Shown here one piece after another: positions 1 through 8,385 of a stretch of DNA of 64,000 nucleotides (position 1 is the stretch's first letter; each line of letters begins with the position of its first letter). This stretch comes from DATFVA01 sp963811905 (GTDB lineage: Bacteria; Bacteroidota; Ignavibacteria; Ignavibacteriales; Ignavibacteriaceae). The translations under genes were made by a program, and so were the position numbers. The notes beneath the pieces were generated by a model that ran no database searches, was not told the origin of the DNA, and worked only from the letters and a program-made list of their open reading frames with translations. The stretch is from positions 248,001 through 312,000 of the forward strand of contig CAWETK010000009.1 in NCBI GenBank assembly GCA_963811905.1, given 5' to 3'.

Positions 1-737
1 TTGTAAATATAGTTTTTGCTTTACTTTATACAGTGCTTGGCGTTCATGACCTTGAAGGAACAATCGGGAATAGTTTTTTCTTAAAATTTCTGGATGCATT
101 CTTTTTCAGCGTTCAGACGTTTACTACTGTCGGTTATGGAGGCATCCTCCCGGGTAATATTGTTTCAAATCTGGTTGCTTCATTTGAAGCAATGACCGGA
201 CTTATGGGTTTTGCACTTGCAACCGGACTGCTTTATGGAAGGTTTTCCAAACCCTCTGCTAAAATTGTTTTCAGCAATAATGCCATAATTGCTCCGTTCA
301 GGGAAGGAAGAAGTCTTCAGTTCAGAATTGCAAACCAGCGGTCAAATGTTCTAATGAATCTCGAGGCAAGACTTCTTTTAATGCTGGTTGAAAGGGAGGA
401 CGGACAGTTCATTCATAAATACTATAACTTAAATCTGGATCTGCCTTTCATTTCCTTTTTCCCGTTAAGCTGGACCATCGTGCATCCGATAAATGAAGAT
501 AGTCCCTTAAAAGATTTTACAAAGGACCAGTTTGAAAATACAGATGCAGAAATATTAATTTTAATAAAAGGATTTGATGAAAGTTTTAACCAGGATGTCC
601 ACATAAGATACTCATACAGGTTTGATGAGATAATCTGGAATGCACAGTATAAACGGGCCTTTACTACAAATACGGAAGGAGAAACAATTCTTCAGCTCGA
701 TCAGATACATGAATATGAGCTGGTTGAAGAAATATAA
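1..737 (+). CDS. KirBac-type inward-rectifier K+ channel, C-terminal part
   Basis: Potassium channel of the inner membrane, cut by the left window edge: the frame is open from base 3 with no convincing start, so roughly the last 244 residues are visible. The end of the first membrane helix (FALLYTVLG) is followed by a pore helix and the K+ selectivity filter TVGYG (bases 126-140). A second helix ending ...GLLYGRFSKP leads into a beta-rich cytoplasmic domain of about 165 residues. A two-helix layout with a long C-terminal immunoglobulin-like domain is the KirBac pattern rather than a voltage-gated one. A small membrane protein gene begins 3 bp downstream, suggesting co-transcription. The family is clear; gating ligand and physiological role are not visible. 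Confidence 0.85.
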   Translation, partial: VNIVFALLYTVLGVHDLEGTIGNSFFLKFLDAFFFSVQTFTTVGYGGILPGNIVSNLVASFEAMTGLMGFALATGLLYGRFSKPSAKIVFSNNAIIAPFREGRSLQFRIANQRSNVLMNLEARLLLMLVEREDGQFIHKYYNLNLDLPFISFFPLSWTIVHPINEDSPLKDFTKDQFENTDAEILILIKGFDESFNQDVHIRYSYRFDEIIWNAQYKRAFTTNTEGETILQLDQIHEYELVEEI

Positions 738-740
738 AAA

Positions 741-938
741 ATGAAGACATTTATTTTGTGGCTGCTGCTGCTTTTATTCTGCTGGCCGCTTGCATTAGCT
801 GCCCTGGTAATCTATCCCATTCTTTGGCTGATTCTTCTGCCGTTCAGGCTGATCGGACTGACAGTGGATGGTGTCCTGGAACTGGTTTGGGCTGTAATCA
901 GGCTGCCTGCCAGGATTTTATCAAAACAAAGATCTTAA
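741..938 (+). CDS. Small hydrophobic membrane protein, unknown function
   Basis: A 65-residue protein starting 3 bp after the potassium channel gene, so probably in the same transcript. It is almost entirely hydrophobic: one segment over residues 3-35 (WLLLLLFCWPLALAALV...) and a weaker amphipathic one near 38-55, ending in a basic tail (LPARILSKQRS). Its stop overlaps the stop of the convergent thioredoxin-like gene by 2 bp. No family is recognised. A channel-associated small protein is possible from position alone, but that is inference. Confidence 0.55.
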   Translation: MKTFILWLLLLLFCWPLALAALVIYPILWLILLPFRLIGLTVDGVLELVWAVIRLPARILSKQRS

Positions 939-1408
939 TCCTTTTTTGGAGCCCATACTTCAAGAAATGCCATGAACTTCTGCGGATTGTAATCTTTTCC
1001 TTCCTCCAGTTTACCGGTATCCTGTGAATGAAGCAGCTTTCCATCCTGATCTAAAACAAAAAAATGAGGGTATCCTGATATTCCGGGGTATTTCGAAAGG
1101 AAGTCTTCATTTTTGTTGTCAGAGCTGAAGTTGACTTTCATTACCACGTAGTTAGCATGGATAAAATTATTTATGTCTTCGTGACCTTCAATAAAAGCAT
1201 CAATCCGGTGGCACCAGATACACCATTCCCCGCCGACATCCAGAAGAATGTTCTTTCCGGTTTTCTGAGCTTCTGCAACTGCATTCTCTAAATCCTTCGA
1301 AGGATCCCTGCCGGGATCAAACTTTGATACGGGCTGATAGTCGGCCTGGGCTGCCAGCCTTATTGAAAATATTATCAGGAAAGAAAAAAGGAATACAGTA
1401 ATTTTCAT
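935..1408 (-). CDS. Secreted thioredoxin-fold protein (thioredoxin_7/DUF255-like)
   Basis: Predicted exported thiol-disulfide protein. The start at 1408 is preferred over an in-frame upstream ATG at 1468 because it puts a clean signal peptide (MKITVFLFSFLIIFSIRLAAQ) at the N-terminus; the product is then 157 residues. The active-site region reads GGEWCIWCHR, a CxxC followed by His, as in thioredoxin-like proteins with a WCxWCH motif. The cis-proline strand is SGYPHFFVLD. Probably a periplasmic reductase or thiol protein; the partner is unknown. It converges on the small membrane gene, with overlapping stop codons. Confidence 0.75.
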   Translation of the reverse strand: MKITVFLFSFLIIFSIRLAAQADYQPVSKFDPGRDPSKDLENAVAEAQKTGKNILLDVGGEWCIWCHRIDAFIEGHEDINNFIHANYVVMKVNFSSDNKNEDFLSKYPGISGYPHFFVLDQDGKLLHSQDTGKLEEGKDYNPQKFMAFLEVWAPKKD

Positions 1409-1518
1409 AATGCATTTATAATTAATGATCGAATAAAAAAATATAATTACTGGAGTAATCCGAAACAATAATAAAAAAGGGAAACAAAATCTTCTCCAAA
1501 TCCGTTAATTTGCTAAAT

Positions 1519-1881
1519 TCAAAACAAATACCTTATCACTATGAATCCGCCTATAAGCAATAGGGTAAATGCGATAGCAAGAGAATTAAAATATTTATCT
1601 ATAAAAGTTTTAATCTGCGGACCGAATTTCCATATTAGTCCGGCAACAAGAAAAAAACGTGCTCCCCGGCTTATAAATGAAGCAACTACAAACATCGGGA
1701 AAAATATGTTGAAGGCTCCGGCTGAAATCGTAAAAACCTTGTACGGCAGCGGAGTGAAGCCGGCGGTAAAAATTATCCAGAAATTGTATTGATTATATAA
1801 ATTCTGGATCCTGAAGAACAAATCTTTATGTAAAGCCGGGAATATTCCTGAAGAAGAAATCTGCCACAGGAGTAAATTCAT
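1519..1881 (-). CDS. YqaA/DedA-family membrane protein, C-terminal fragment (frameshifted)
   Basis: Second half of a YqaA-type (SNARE-associated/DedA-like) membrane protein. The true homologous region begins around LFFRIQNLYNQYNFW and carries the family signature AGFTPLPYKVFTISAGAFN, then ASFISRGARFFLVAGLIWKFG and a final membrane helix. The first residues of this reading frame (MNLLLWQISSSG...) are an out-of-frame artefact. The matching first half lies in another frame just upstream (1826-2134); a one-base insertion near 1826-1831 separates them. Joined, they give about 200 residues, the normal family length. Confidence 0.75.
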   Translation of the reverse strand: MNLLLWQISSSGIFPALHKDLFFRIQNLYNQYNFWIIFTAGFTPLPYKVFTISAGAFNIFFPMFVVASFISRGARFFLVAGLIWKFGPQIKTFIDKYFNSLAIAFTLLLIGGFIVIRYLF

Positions 1882-2134
1882 TCGAGGGAGTCCACCATAT
1901 GTAATGTCCTATTGCATAACCGAATAACCCCCCAACAAGCGAAGCGGCCGTACATATTGCGGCATATTTGAAGGCTTTTCTTCTTGCGCCCAGAACAAGG
2001 GCTATTAAAAGAGCATCTGGAGGTATGGGAAAGAAAGAAGACTCGGCGAATGCCAGCACGAACAGGGCAATGCCTCCGTACGGAGTTTCAGCCCAGCTTA
2101 ATACCCAATCATATAATCTGCGCAGTAATTTCAT
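1826..2134 (-). CDS. YqaA/DedA-family membrane protein, N-terminal fragment (frameshifted)
   Basis: First half of the YqaA-like inner-membrane protein, starting MKLLRRLYDWVLSWAETPYGG, with the hallmark FAESSFFPIPPDALLIAL and a second helix AASLVGGLFGYAIGHYIWW. It reads on to ...FFFRNIPGFT and then stops at TAA, exactly where family members continue into the segment encoded one frame over (1519-1881). Dropping one base in the ACATAAAGAT stretch (minus-strand reading) restores an uninterrupted protein. Either an assembly indel or a recent null mutation; a recoding signal is not evident. Confidence 0.75.
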   Translation of the reverse strand: MKLLRRLYDWVLSWAETPYGGIALFVLAFAESSFFPIPPDALLIALVLGARRKAFKYAAICTAASLVGGLFGYAIGHYIWWTPSNEFTPVADFFFRNIPGFT

Positions 2135-2344
2135 AGATCTTCATTTTTGAGTCCCAAACATAATGAATTTTGCGGTTTAATTTAATCTACTTAATGTGCA
2201 AAAAATCTTCCTTTTTTTATCAAAATCAGTTTACTTTCAAAATTATTGTTGATAATTTAACGCTGGATTAAATTTTCGCACTATTTAATACAACGACCTA
2301 AATAAACATTCAATAATTCATAATAAACTTAGGAGAGTCAGAAC

Positions 2345-2917
2345 ATGAAAAAATTGTTATCATTTGCTGTCATCGTTCTTCTGTCGTTTGCGATGTCAAA
2401 TACTTTTGGTCAAGGTAAAAATTATCTCGGTATTGGAGCTAACCTTGCGTTGCCTATGGGAACATTTGGTGATGTAGCTGGTGTCGGCATTGGTGGAACA
2501 GCCTCCTTTGAAATGGAATTTACTCCGAATATCACTGGTATTGCCACTGCTGGATATCTAAGCTTTGGTGGAAAAGATTTCACCGGTCCATATTATAGTT
2601 ATTCTTACGGTTATTCGGATATTCCGATTATGGCAGGAGCCAAATATTATTTCACACCCGGAACCGCGCTCTATGGAATCGCCCAGATAGGATTCCAGAT
2701 ATTTAACGCCAACTATACAACAACCAGTACAATTCCCGGTTTTGAATATTCATTCAGCGGAAGTTCGGGAAGCTCAACGGAATTTGCATTTGCTATCGGT
2801 GCTGGTTATGAAGTGCCTGTCGGTGCTAAAGGTGCTATCGATCTTACTGGAACTTTCAACATAGTAAGCAATCTTAATTATATCGGCATCCGTGCTGCTT
2901 ATAGATTTGGTATTTAA
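2345..2917 (+). CDS. Outer-membrane beta-barrel protein
   Basis: A 190-residue predicted outer-membrane protein. The N-terminal signal peptide is MKKLLSFAVIVLLSFAMSNTFGQ, followed by alternating aromatic/hydrophobic strands rich in Gly, Tyr and Ser (for example GVGIGGTASFEMEF, YYSYSYGYSDIPIMAGAKYYF). It ends in a strand AAYRFGI typical of barrel proteins of the OmpW/PorT-like porin class. An AGGAG ribosome site lies about 9 bases before the ATG, and a strong intrinsic terminator follows directly, so this is a single-gene unit, probably well expressed. The function (structural or porin) cannot be read from the sequence. Confidence 0.7.
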   Translation: MKKLLSFAVIVLLSFAMSNTFGQGKNYLGIGANLALPMGTFGDVAGVGIGGTASFEMEFTPNITGIATAGYLSFGGKDFTGPYYSYSYGYSDIPIMAGAKYYFTPGTALYGIAQIGFQIFNANYTTTSTIPGFEYSFSGSSGSSTEFAFAIGAGYEVPVGAKGAIDLTGTFNIVSNLNYIGIRAAYRFGI

Positions 2918-2939
2918 TTATATAAAGTGATATTATTAA

Positions 2940-2965
2940 GGCTGCCCTCTGGCAGCCTTTTTTTT
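2940..2965 (+). terminator. Rho-independent terminator
   Basis: Perfect 7-bp stem GGCTGCC / GGCAGCC with a CTCT loop followed by eight T, placed 23 bp after the stop of the beta-barrel gene. The core resembles the hairpins at 11147, 23016 and 48255. Confidence 0.9.
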
Positions 2966-3080
2966 GACCTTCAGAATTAAAGCCCCCTGATATCCCGCCC
3001 CCGTCTCAGCATCAATTTTTATCTACAAAACTTGCTGTTCTATTTGTATTTTTAACCAGGTTAATAATAACTCGAATTTG

Positions 3081-4211
3081 ATGAACGACTCGGCATTATA
3101 TATACATATTCCGTTCTGCGATCATAAATGCATCTATTGCGATTTTTATTCGATAATTACATCTGATAATATTAATCCTTTCCTGGAAACCTTAAAAAAA
3201 GAAATCGACCATTATTCTGAGAAGTATTCTGAAGATAGGGTTTTTTCCTCGATCTACTTTGGAGGCGGTACCCCCTCGCTTATGTCTCCTCAATATATAT
3301 CTGAAATAATAGAACACCTCAGTCGCAGTTTTACAATCAGAGATGACGCCGAGATTACACTGGAAACTAATCCCGGTACGGTTGACAGCCAAAAGCTGAA
3401 AGACTTTCACCGGGTCGGTATCAACAGGCTGAGCGTCGGGATTCAGTCATTTCATAATGATGAGCTTAATTTCCTCACAAGAATACACAATAGTGAGACA
3501 GCTGTTGAAACAATCCTGAATGCTGCAGACTCAGGGTTTGAGAATATTAGTCTTGACCTGATTTTTAACCTGCCGGGACAAACAAAACAGAAATGGGCTG
3601 AAAATCTTAATAAAGCGATCTCACTCCCTATTACACATTTGTCAACATATAGCCTCATCCTTGAAAGAGGAACAATTCTGAATAAGATGGTGCTTGATAA
3701 AAAGGTAATCCTCCAGGATAAGGACTATGATGCCGATCTGTACGAATATACAATTGATTATCTCGTCGATAAAAACTTCAATCAATACGAGGTTTCAAAC
3801 TTCTGTCTTCCCGGCTACGAATGCAGGCATAACAACGCCTATTGGAGATACCGTGATTACCTTAGCTTTGGTACTTCCGCTCATTCCTTTGCAGACGGAA
3901 AGCGATGGTGGAATTATTCCAGTCTTAAAAAATATATCCACGAAATTAATCTCAATGGAATTGCCGTTGCAGGTTATGAAATAATAAACGGGAAGCAGCA
4001 GCTTGATGAATATATAATGCTCGCCTTACGCAGCGCCGGATTGGATACGTCGGATCTGAAGGAAAAGTTCGGCAATGATTGGATAAAAGAGAAATATGAT
4101 TATTTTATTGAGTTAAAGAATCAGAATCTTTTAAATATTGATGATCATTTTATCCGGCTTACAAAAAAAGGTTATGCATTATGCGATGAAATCCTCGCGA
4201 ACCTTCTTTAA
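3081..4211 (+). CDS. hemW: HemW-type radical SAM protein (heme chaperone-like)
   Basis: Radical SAM enzyme of the HemN/HemW family, 376 residues. The iron-sulfur motif CDHKCIYC (Cys13, Cys17, Cys20) is followed by DFYS. A GGGTPS SAM-binding segment and the ETNPGT and GIQSFH motifs follow. It lacks the long N-terminus of true coproporphyrinogen dehydrogenase HemN and has the HemW length, so a heme-trafficking role is more likely than the HemN reaction. The ATG at 3081 is preferred to an in-frame TTG at 3078. It lies 39 bp before the symporter gene, on the same strand. Confidence 0.85.
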   Translation: MNDSALYIHIPFCDHKCIYCDFYSIITSDNINPFLETLKKEIDHYSEKYSEDRVFSSIYFGGGTPSLMSPQYISEIIEHLSRSFTIRDDAEITLETNPGTVDSQKLKDFHRVGINRLSVGIQSFHNDELNFLTRIHNSETAVETILNAADSGFENISLDLIFNLPGQTKQKWAENLNKAISLPITHLSTYSLILERGTILNKMVLDKKVILQDKDYDADLYEYTIDYLVDKNFNQYEVSNFCLPGYECRHNNAYWRYRDYLSFGTSAHSFADGKRWWNYSSLKKYIHEINLNGIAVAGYEIINGKQQLDEYIMLALRSAGLDTSDLKEKFGNDWIKEKYDYFIELKNQNLLNIDDHFIRLTKKGYALCDEILANLL

Positions 4212-4250
4212 TATCTTATATTATTATCCTGCAATAACATTTCCGGTCCT

Positions 4251-5489
4251 ATGTTAAAAATAAAACTTCACTGGCAGATATTGATCGCTTTCGGTCTTGC
4301 TGTTTTATTCGCAATCTTTTTTACTGATGATGTTCAATATGTAACCTGGATGGGGGATCTGTTCCTCCGTGCATTGAAGATGATCATCGTTCCGCTGATA
4401 CTTACATCCATCGTTTCAGGTGTTACCAATATCGGCGATGCCCAGAATCTCGGCAAACTTGGAATCAAGACTATCCTTTATTACGTTACAACGAGCTTGT
4501 TTGCTATACTGGTCGGCCTATTGCTTGTAAATCTTTTTCAGCCCGGCGTCGGCGCCGACCTCGGATTAAGAAAAGAGGTAGAAGGTCTGAGTGCTGCTTC
4601 CGGGGGAATTGGAAATATTCTCCTGAGAATGGTGCCGACAAACTTCTTCCAGGCGTTAGTTTCAGCAGATATGCTGGCCATAATATTTTTCGCTATACTC
4701 GTTGGATTTTTCCTCACAAAGGTTTCCGATGAATATAAAAATCCCCTTGTAAATCTCTTTAACGGCGGCTTTGAAGTAATGATGAAGATTACTTCATTCA
4801 TTATAAAGTTTACACCGCTTGGTATTTTCGGAATAGTGGCGGGTGTTGTAGCTGAACAGGCAGGCGATAGTGCGGCACTTTTCGATATGGTGCAGCGGCT
4901 CGGCATTTATATGCTGGCAGTGCTGCTGGGACTCGCAATTCACGCAACAATTACTCTTCCGCTGATCCTCAGGCTGTTCGGTAAAGCAAACCCCTGGGCC
5001 CATTTCAAAGCTATGACCACGCCGCTCCTTACAGCTTTTTCAACATCTTCTTCCTCTGCAACTCTTCCGCTTACTCTTGAAGCTGTTGAACATAATGACG
5101 GCGTCTCTAATAAAATCACAAGCTTCGTCCTTCCCCTTGGTGCAACGGTGAATATGGACGGAACAGCTTTGTATGAATGTGTCGCTGCCATGTTCATCGC
5201 GCAGGCATACGGCGTGGATCTGTCCTTTATGCAGCAGGTTATTGTTGTATTTACGGCTCTGCTTGCTTCAATTGGTGCTGCCGGCATACCAATGGCAGGA
5301 CTGGTAATGATCTCCGTAATTCTTTCTGCGGTAGGACTCCCGCTTGAAGGTGTGGGACTTATACTGGCTGTCGACAGGATACTCGATATGTGCAGAACAA
5401 CTGTCAATGTCTGGAGCGATTCCTGCGGCGCAGTTATAATTGCCAAAACGGAAGGGGAAATATTAAAAGTGCAGCTCTCACCCGACTGA
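4251..5489 (+). CDS. Dicarboxylate/amino acid:cation symporter (DAACS family)
   Basis: Inner-membrane secondary transporter of the glutamate/aspartate and C4-dicarboxylate family (GltP/DctA-like), 412 residues, about the usual length. Visible hallmarks: the serine-rich re-entrant loop SSSSATLP, the ion/substrate helix motif MDGTALYE, the second hairpin loop AAGIPMAGLVM, and the late helix DRILDMCRTTVNVWSDSCGA with the substrate-binding Asp and Arg. Substrate (Glu/Asp versus dicarboxylate) cannot be fixed by eye; an Arg in the DMCRTTVNV helix favours acidic substrates. Imports with Na+ or H+. Confidence 0.88.
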   Translation: MLKIKLHWQILIAFGLAVLFAIFFTDDVQYVTWMGDLFLRALKMIIVPLILTSIVSGVTNIGDAQNLGKLGIKTILYYVTTSLFAILVGLLLVNLFQPGVGADLGLRKEVEGLSAASGGIGNILLRMVPTNFFQALVSADMLAIIFFAILVGFFLTKVSDEYKNPLVNLFNGGFEVMMKITSFIIKFTPLGIFGIVAGVVAEQAGDSAALFDMVQRLGIYMLAVLLGLAIHATITLPLILRLFGKANPWAHFKAMTTPLLTAFSTSSSSATLPLTLEAVEHNDGVSNKITSFVLPLGATVNMDGTALYECVAAMFIAQAYGVDLSFMQQVIVVFTALLASIGAAGIPMAGLVMISVILSAVGLPLEGVGLILAVDRILDMCRTTVNVWSDSCGAVIIAKTEGEILKVQLSPD

Positions 5490-5852
5490 TATTTTGTCAA
5501 ACTGTGTAGTTATTCATCAGTGGAAAATTGCATTTATTCGCTGTTTTGGAGTGTTTCATTTTGAGTTCAAATACTGCATTACTACTGCACTAATACTACA
5601 TTAAAAATGAACCTGACATTTTGTCAGTCTGTTGAAATTATCAACATTGTGCTTTCCTTGTATATCAGGATTCTTTCCTTAAACTATCCATGGTTTTCTT
5701 ATAAGGCTTCGAGATCAGATTTTTCATCCGAACGTGTAACAAGAAGAATCCTCTAGCTCAGCTCTCAATTCTTTTTAAAGTCTCCCTAAGTGGATTTCTT
5801 CCGTAAATTTTGTACATTACAATATAATTATTTTATCATTATATCATCATTT
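5490..5852. other. Intergenic region, no gene seen
   Basis: About 360 bp of A/T-rich sequence between the symporter and the BrnT/BrnA pair. I see no coding sequence. It holds an 11-bp tandem repeat (5572-5604) and two similar 17-base words (ATTTTGTCA..CTGT, near 5491 and 5619) about 130 bp apart. The toxin-antitoxin promoter should lie at its right end. Confidence 0.5.
5572..5604. repeat. 11-bp degenerate tandem repeat, 3 units
   Basis: Three consecutive 11-mers: TACTGCATTAC, TACTGCACTAA, TACTACATTAA. Same period as the arrays at 11423, 26785 and 52691 but a different sequence. Confidence 0.7.
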
Positions 5853-6143
5853 ATGAATAATATTCGTTTTGAGTGGGATCAGAATAAAAACCGCGAAAAT
5901 ATTAAGAAACATAAGATCTCTTTTAAGGAAGCCCAAACTATATTTTATGACGAAAATGCAAGGTTCATTTCAGATCCTGAACATTCAGATTATGAGGAAC
6001 GATTTATTATTTTAGGTATTTCATACGGGTTGCGAATCCTTGTTGTTGTTCATACTTACAAGGAGAATGATGAGGTTGTGCGAATTATTTCTGCAAGAAA
6101 AGCTACAAAATCTGAAATAAAATATTATTATGAGGCAAAATAA
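5853..6143 (+). CDS. brnT: BrnT family toxin (type II toxin-antitoxin, ribonuclease)
   Basis: A 96-residue protein matching the BrnT RelE-fold ribonuclease toxins. The opening IRFEWDQNKNRENIKKHKISF corresponds to the FEWDxxKxxxNxxKHG start, followed by EEAQTIF-like and YEERFIILG segments. The C-terminal RIISARKATKSEIKYYYE is the family catalytic and signature block. The ATG at 5853 is chosen; an in-frame ATG at 5790 would add 21 residues unlike the family. It is followed immediately by the antitoxin gene. In known BrnTA systems the toxin cleaves RNA and the complex represses its own promoter. Confidence 0.88.
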   Translation: MNNIRFEWDQNKNRENIKKHKISFKEAQTIFYDENARFISDPEHSDYEERFIILGISYGLRILVVVHTYKENDEVVRIISARKATKSEIKYYYEAK

Positions 6144-6144
6144 G

Positions 6145-6354
6145 ATGAAAAAAGAATATAATTTTTCTAAATCCGTTAAAAACCCCTATACTAAGAAACT
6201 CAAAAAACAAATTTCAATACGTATTGAGAATGATACGGTGGAATATTTTAAAAAGCTGGCTGCTGAAATTGATATCCCTTATCAGAATTTGATGAATATG
6301 TATTTAAAGGAATGTGCCGAACAAAATAAAAAGCCGAATATTCACTGGGATTAA
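6145..6354 (+). CDS. brnA: BrnA-like antitoxin (ribbon-helix-helix type)
   Basis: A 69-residue basic protein pairing with the BrnT toxin. The core QISIRIENDTVEYFKKLAAEIDIPYQNLMNMYLKECAEQ is a ribbon-helix-helix/CopG-like DNA-binding fold, as in BrnA antitoxins. The start at 6145 is one base after the toxin stop and has a good Shine-Dalgarno (GAGG, 6132-6135) lying inside the last toxin codons. An upstream in-frame ATG at 6130 has no such site. The spacing implies translational coupling, with the antitoxin probably binding the brnT promoter with its toxin. Confidence 0.85.
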   Translation: MKKEYNFSKSVKNPYTKKLKKQISIRIENDTVEYFKKLAAEIDIPYQNLMNMYLKECAEQNKKPNIHWD

Positions 6355-6421
6355 AACCCGCATCCTCCCGAATAAAAGAAAGACACCTCATCCGGTTATC
6401 TCCGGATATTCCGATCCGTTC

Positions 6422-6448
6422 AATCTGCTTGCAATTAACAAGTAGATT
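6422..6448. repeat. Inverted repeat (hairpin)
   Basis: Arms AATCTGCTTG and CAAGTAGATT (one mismatch) around a 7-base spacer, downstream of brnA. No T-run follows, so terminator function is doubtful. Confidence 0.4.
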
Positions 6449-6534
6449 CGGCAAACCCTGTCAATGAAAAATCCAGGATGCATTCGGGTTCGCCAACTTG
6501 CGCGCCAAACCGGCTGATAAAACGGCGAGGTGGG

Positions 6535-6560
6535 TCATTCAATCATTAATCAACCAATCC
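6535..6560 (-). repeat. Short GATT-based 7/8-bp tandem repeat
   Basis: Read on the minus strand: GATTGGTT, GATTAAT, GATTGAAT, in tandem. It resembles the 8-bp GATTGGAT array at 48208-48239. Confidence 0.45.
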
Positions 6561-6604
6561 TTCGTCATTCAAAGGTCTGAATCAGTAATTAAGCGGCTAT
6601 ATGG

Positions 6605-8227
6605 CTATTTGATAATCGGAATTCCGATACACCCTGTGGGTTCAGTTATTCCAAGCATATTACATACAGTCGGAGCTATATCAACTATATAAACAGGAGT
6701 ATTGACCTGCTGTGCCGGTATGTTCCAGCCATAAAAAAGTAACGGTACGTGTGTATCGTATGGAAAAGAAGCTCCGTGGGTTGTCCCGGTATTTTCCATA
6801 CCCGGTAGTATATTGGGCTTAAATTCAAATTCAACATTTCCGGACCGTTGAGGATTAAAACCATTCAGTACGTAATTAGATGGAACTCTTGACGGTGTAA
6901 GATGAGTAAGATTATGGCGGACAAAAACCTTTTCGATCTGGGGAAATTCATCAGATAGATATTCAAAGAAGGCGTCTTCAACATCGGCTGTTTTCAGATT
7001 CTTTTCGGAAATGATTTTTTTATTGAAATACACCTGATTGTTGGAAATGTTTTCAATTAGTTCCGAAGTCCCGAATTTACTTTCAGCAAATTCATCAAGC
7101 GAGTCCTTAAGCATCCGGGAGTCAAAGCCCCCGGCTGGGATATTCATTTTTTGCAGATACCCCGCTGTTTCTGAAACTGCGTGGTCTGCTGTAAGGAAAA
7201 GGATGTAATTCCCTTTTCCCACCTTCCTATCGAGGGTATTTATTAGCTCTGCTATCTGTCTGTCCATTCTTATAAAAGCATCCTGAACTTCAACCGAATT
7301 CGGTCCGTAGGCATGGCCTATAAAATCAGTCGATGAAAAACTTATTGCCAGAAAATCAGTATAATCACTTCTGCCGGGATTCTCGTTATTTATCAATGCT
7401 TCCGCAAATCTTAAAAGCAGCTCATTGCCGAATGGTGTTGATCTTATAAGATCATATTTTTTATCCATCACATTTTCGAAAGAATGCGGGAAACTTGTTT
7501 TCCCTTCCGAAAATACGTCATCTTCCCAGGGAGCCTCATCGGGATAACTTATAGAATAGTCTTCTTTGGGAAGCAGAAGTTCCCAGCTCCCCTTAAATAA
7601 ATCTTTGACATTATTCTGCTGATTAAAATCTATTACCCATTGGGGAAGTGAATTTGTGTAGTATGTAGATGAAATAAACTTGCCCGAATTTGAACTGTAC
7701 CAATAAACTTCATTGGGGGTATGTCCTCCGGGAAGGATAGCAGCGCGGTCTTTTAAAGAAATGCTGAAAACCCTCGACTTCCCATTCGTTACTATCTTTA
7801 TCTGGTCGGAAATCGTTGTTGTCATCATCCGTTTGGGTGAACATTTACCTTCATCGCCTGCTTCGCCTATCGTTCTTACCTCCTTGTCTTCCACGCAGTT
7901 AACATATGATTTGCTATGTCTGTCATACCATGCGTTGCTTATTATCCCATTATAATAAGGAGTTGTGCCGGTGTAGATGGCAGAATGTCCCGGTCCGGTA
8001 TAAGTAGGAACGTAATCGTAATGTGCGAAGGTAAAATTGCTTCCTTCTCTCATTAGCTTTTTAAACCCATCCTCACTATAAAATTTTTCATACTTATAAA
8101 GGTAATCGTATCTCATCTGGTCTATTACAATTCCCACAACGAGTTTTGGTTTGGTAATCTCCTGCGGATACGCTGTAAAAACAGAAAAAAGAAACAAGAT
8201 GACGATAAAATTTTTAATGCCGTTCAT
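6605..8227 (-). CDS. pafA: PafA-type alkaline phosphatase superfamily phosphomonoesterase
   Basis: Secreted or periplasmic phosphatase of 540 residues. Signal peptide residues 1-21 (MNGIKNFIVILFLFSVFTAYPQ), then the first metal ligand in IVIDQMR (Asp36), the Thr nucleophile in TYTGPGHS (Thr77) and the substrate Asn in ISNAW (Asn98). Lys159 and Arg161 in SLKDRAA are the pair that distinguishes PafA-like monoesterases. Later metal ligands sit in SSTDFIGHAYGP, TADHAVSE and TTHGASFPYDTHVPLLF. Known relatives hydrolyse phosphate monoesters largely independently of phosphate starvation, releasing phosphate outside the cytoplasm. It is divergent from the M14 peptidase gene. Length and catalytic set look intact. 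Confidence 0.88.
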   Translation of the reverse strand: MNGIKNFIVILFLFSVFTAYPQEITKPKLVVGIVIDQMRYDYLYKYEKFYSEDGFKKLMREGSNFTFAHYDYVPTYTGPGHSAIYTGTTPYYNGIISNAWYDRHSKSYVNCVEDKEVRTIGEAGDEGKCSPKRMMTTTISDQIKIVTNGKSRVFSISLKDRAAILPGGHTPNEVYWYSSNSGKFISSTYYTNSLPQWVIDFNQQNNVKDLFKGSWELLLPKEDYSISYPDEAPWEDDVFSEGKTSFPHSFENVMDKKYDLIRSTPFGNELLLRFAEALINNENPGRSDYTDFLAISFSSTDFIGHAYGPNSVEVQDAFIRMDRQIAELINTLDRKVGKGNYILFLTADHAVSETAGYLQKMNIPAGGFDSRMLKDSLDEFAESKFGTSELIENISNNQVYFNKKIISEKNLKTADVEDAFFEYLSDEFPQIEKVFVRHNLTHLTPSRVPSNYVLNGFNPQRSGNVEFEFKPNILPGMENTGTTHGASFPYDTHVPLLFYGWNIPAQQVNTPVYIVDIAPTVCNMLGITEPTGCIGIPIIK

Positions 8228-8385
8228 TTTAAAGTGCCTCTGGAATTATCCCTCATATAAATGAAGTTATTTGTAAAACAACTACTATAAATTTAACTAA
8301 ATAACCTCTTAAATTATTAAGAAAAATGTCTTATTTTATAGCAGGTGTAATTAATAATAATAAAATAATCAGGTGGAGCATCCCG

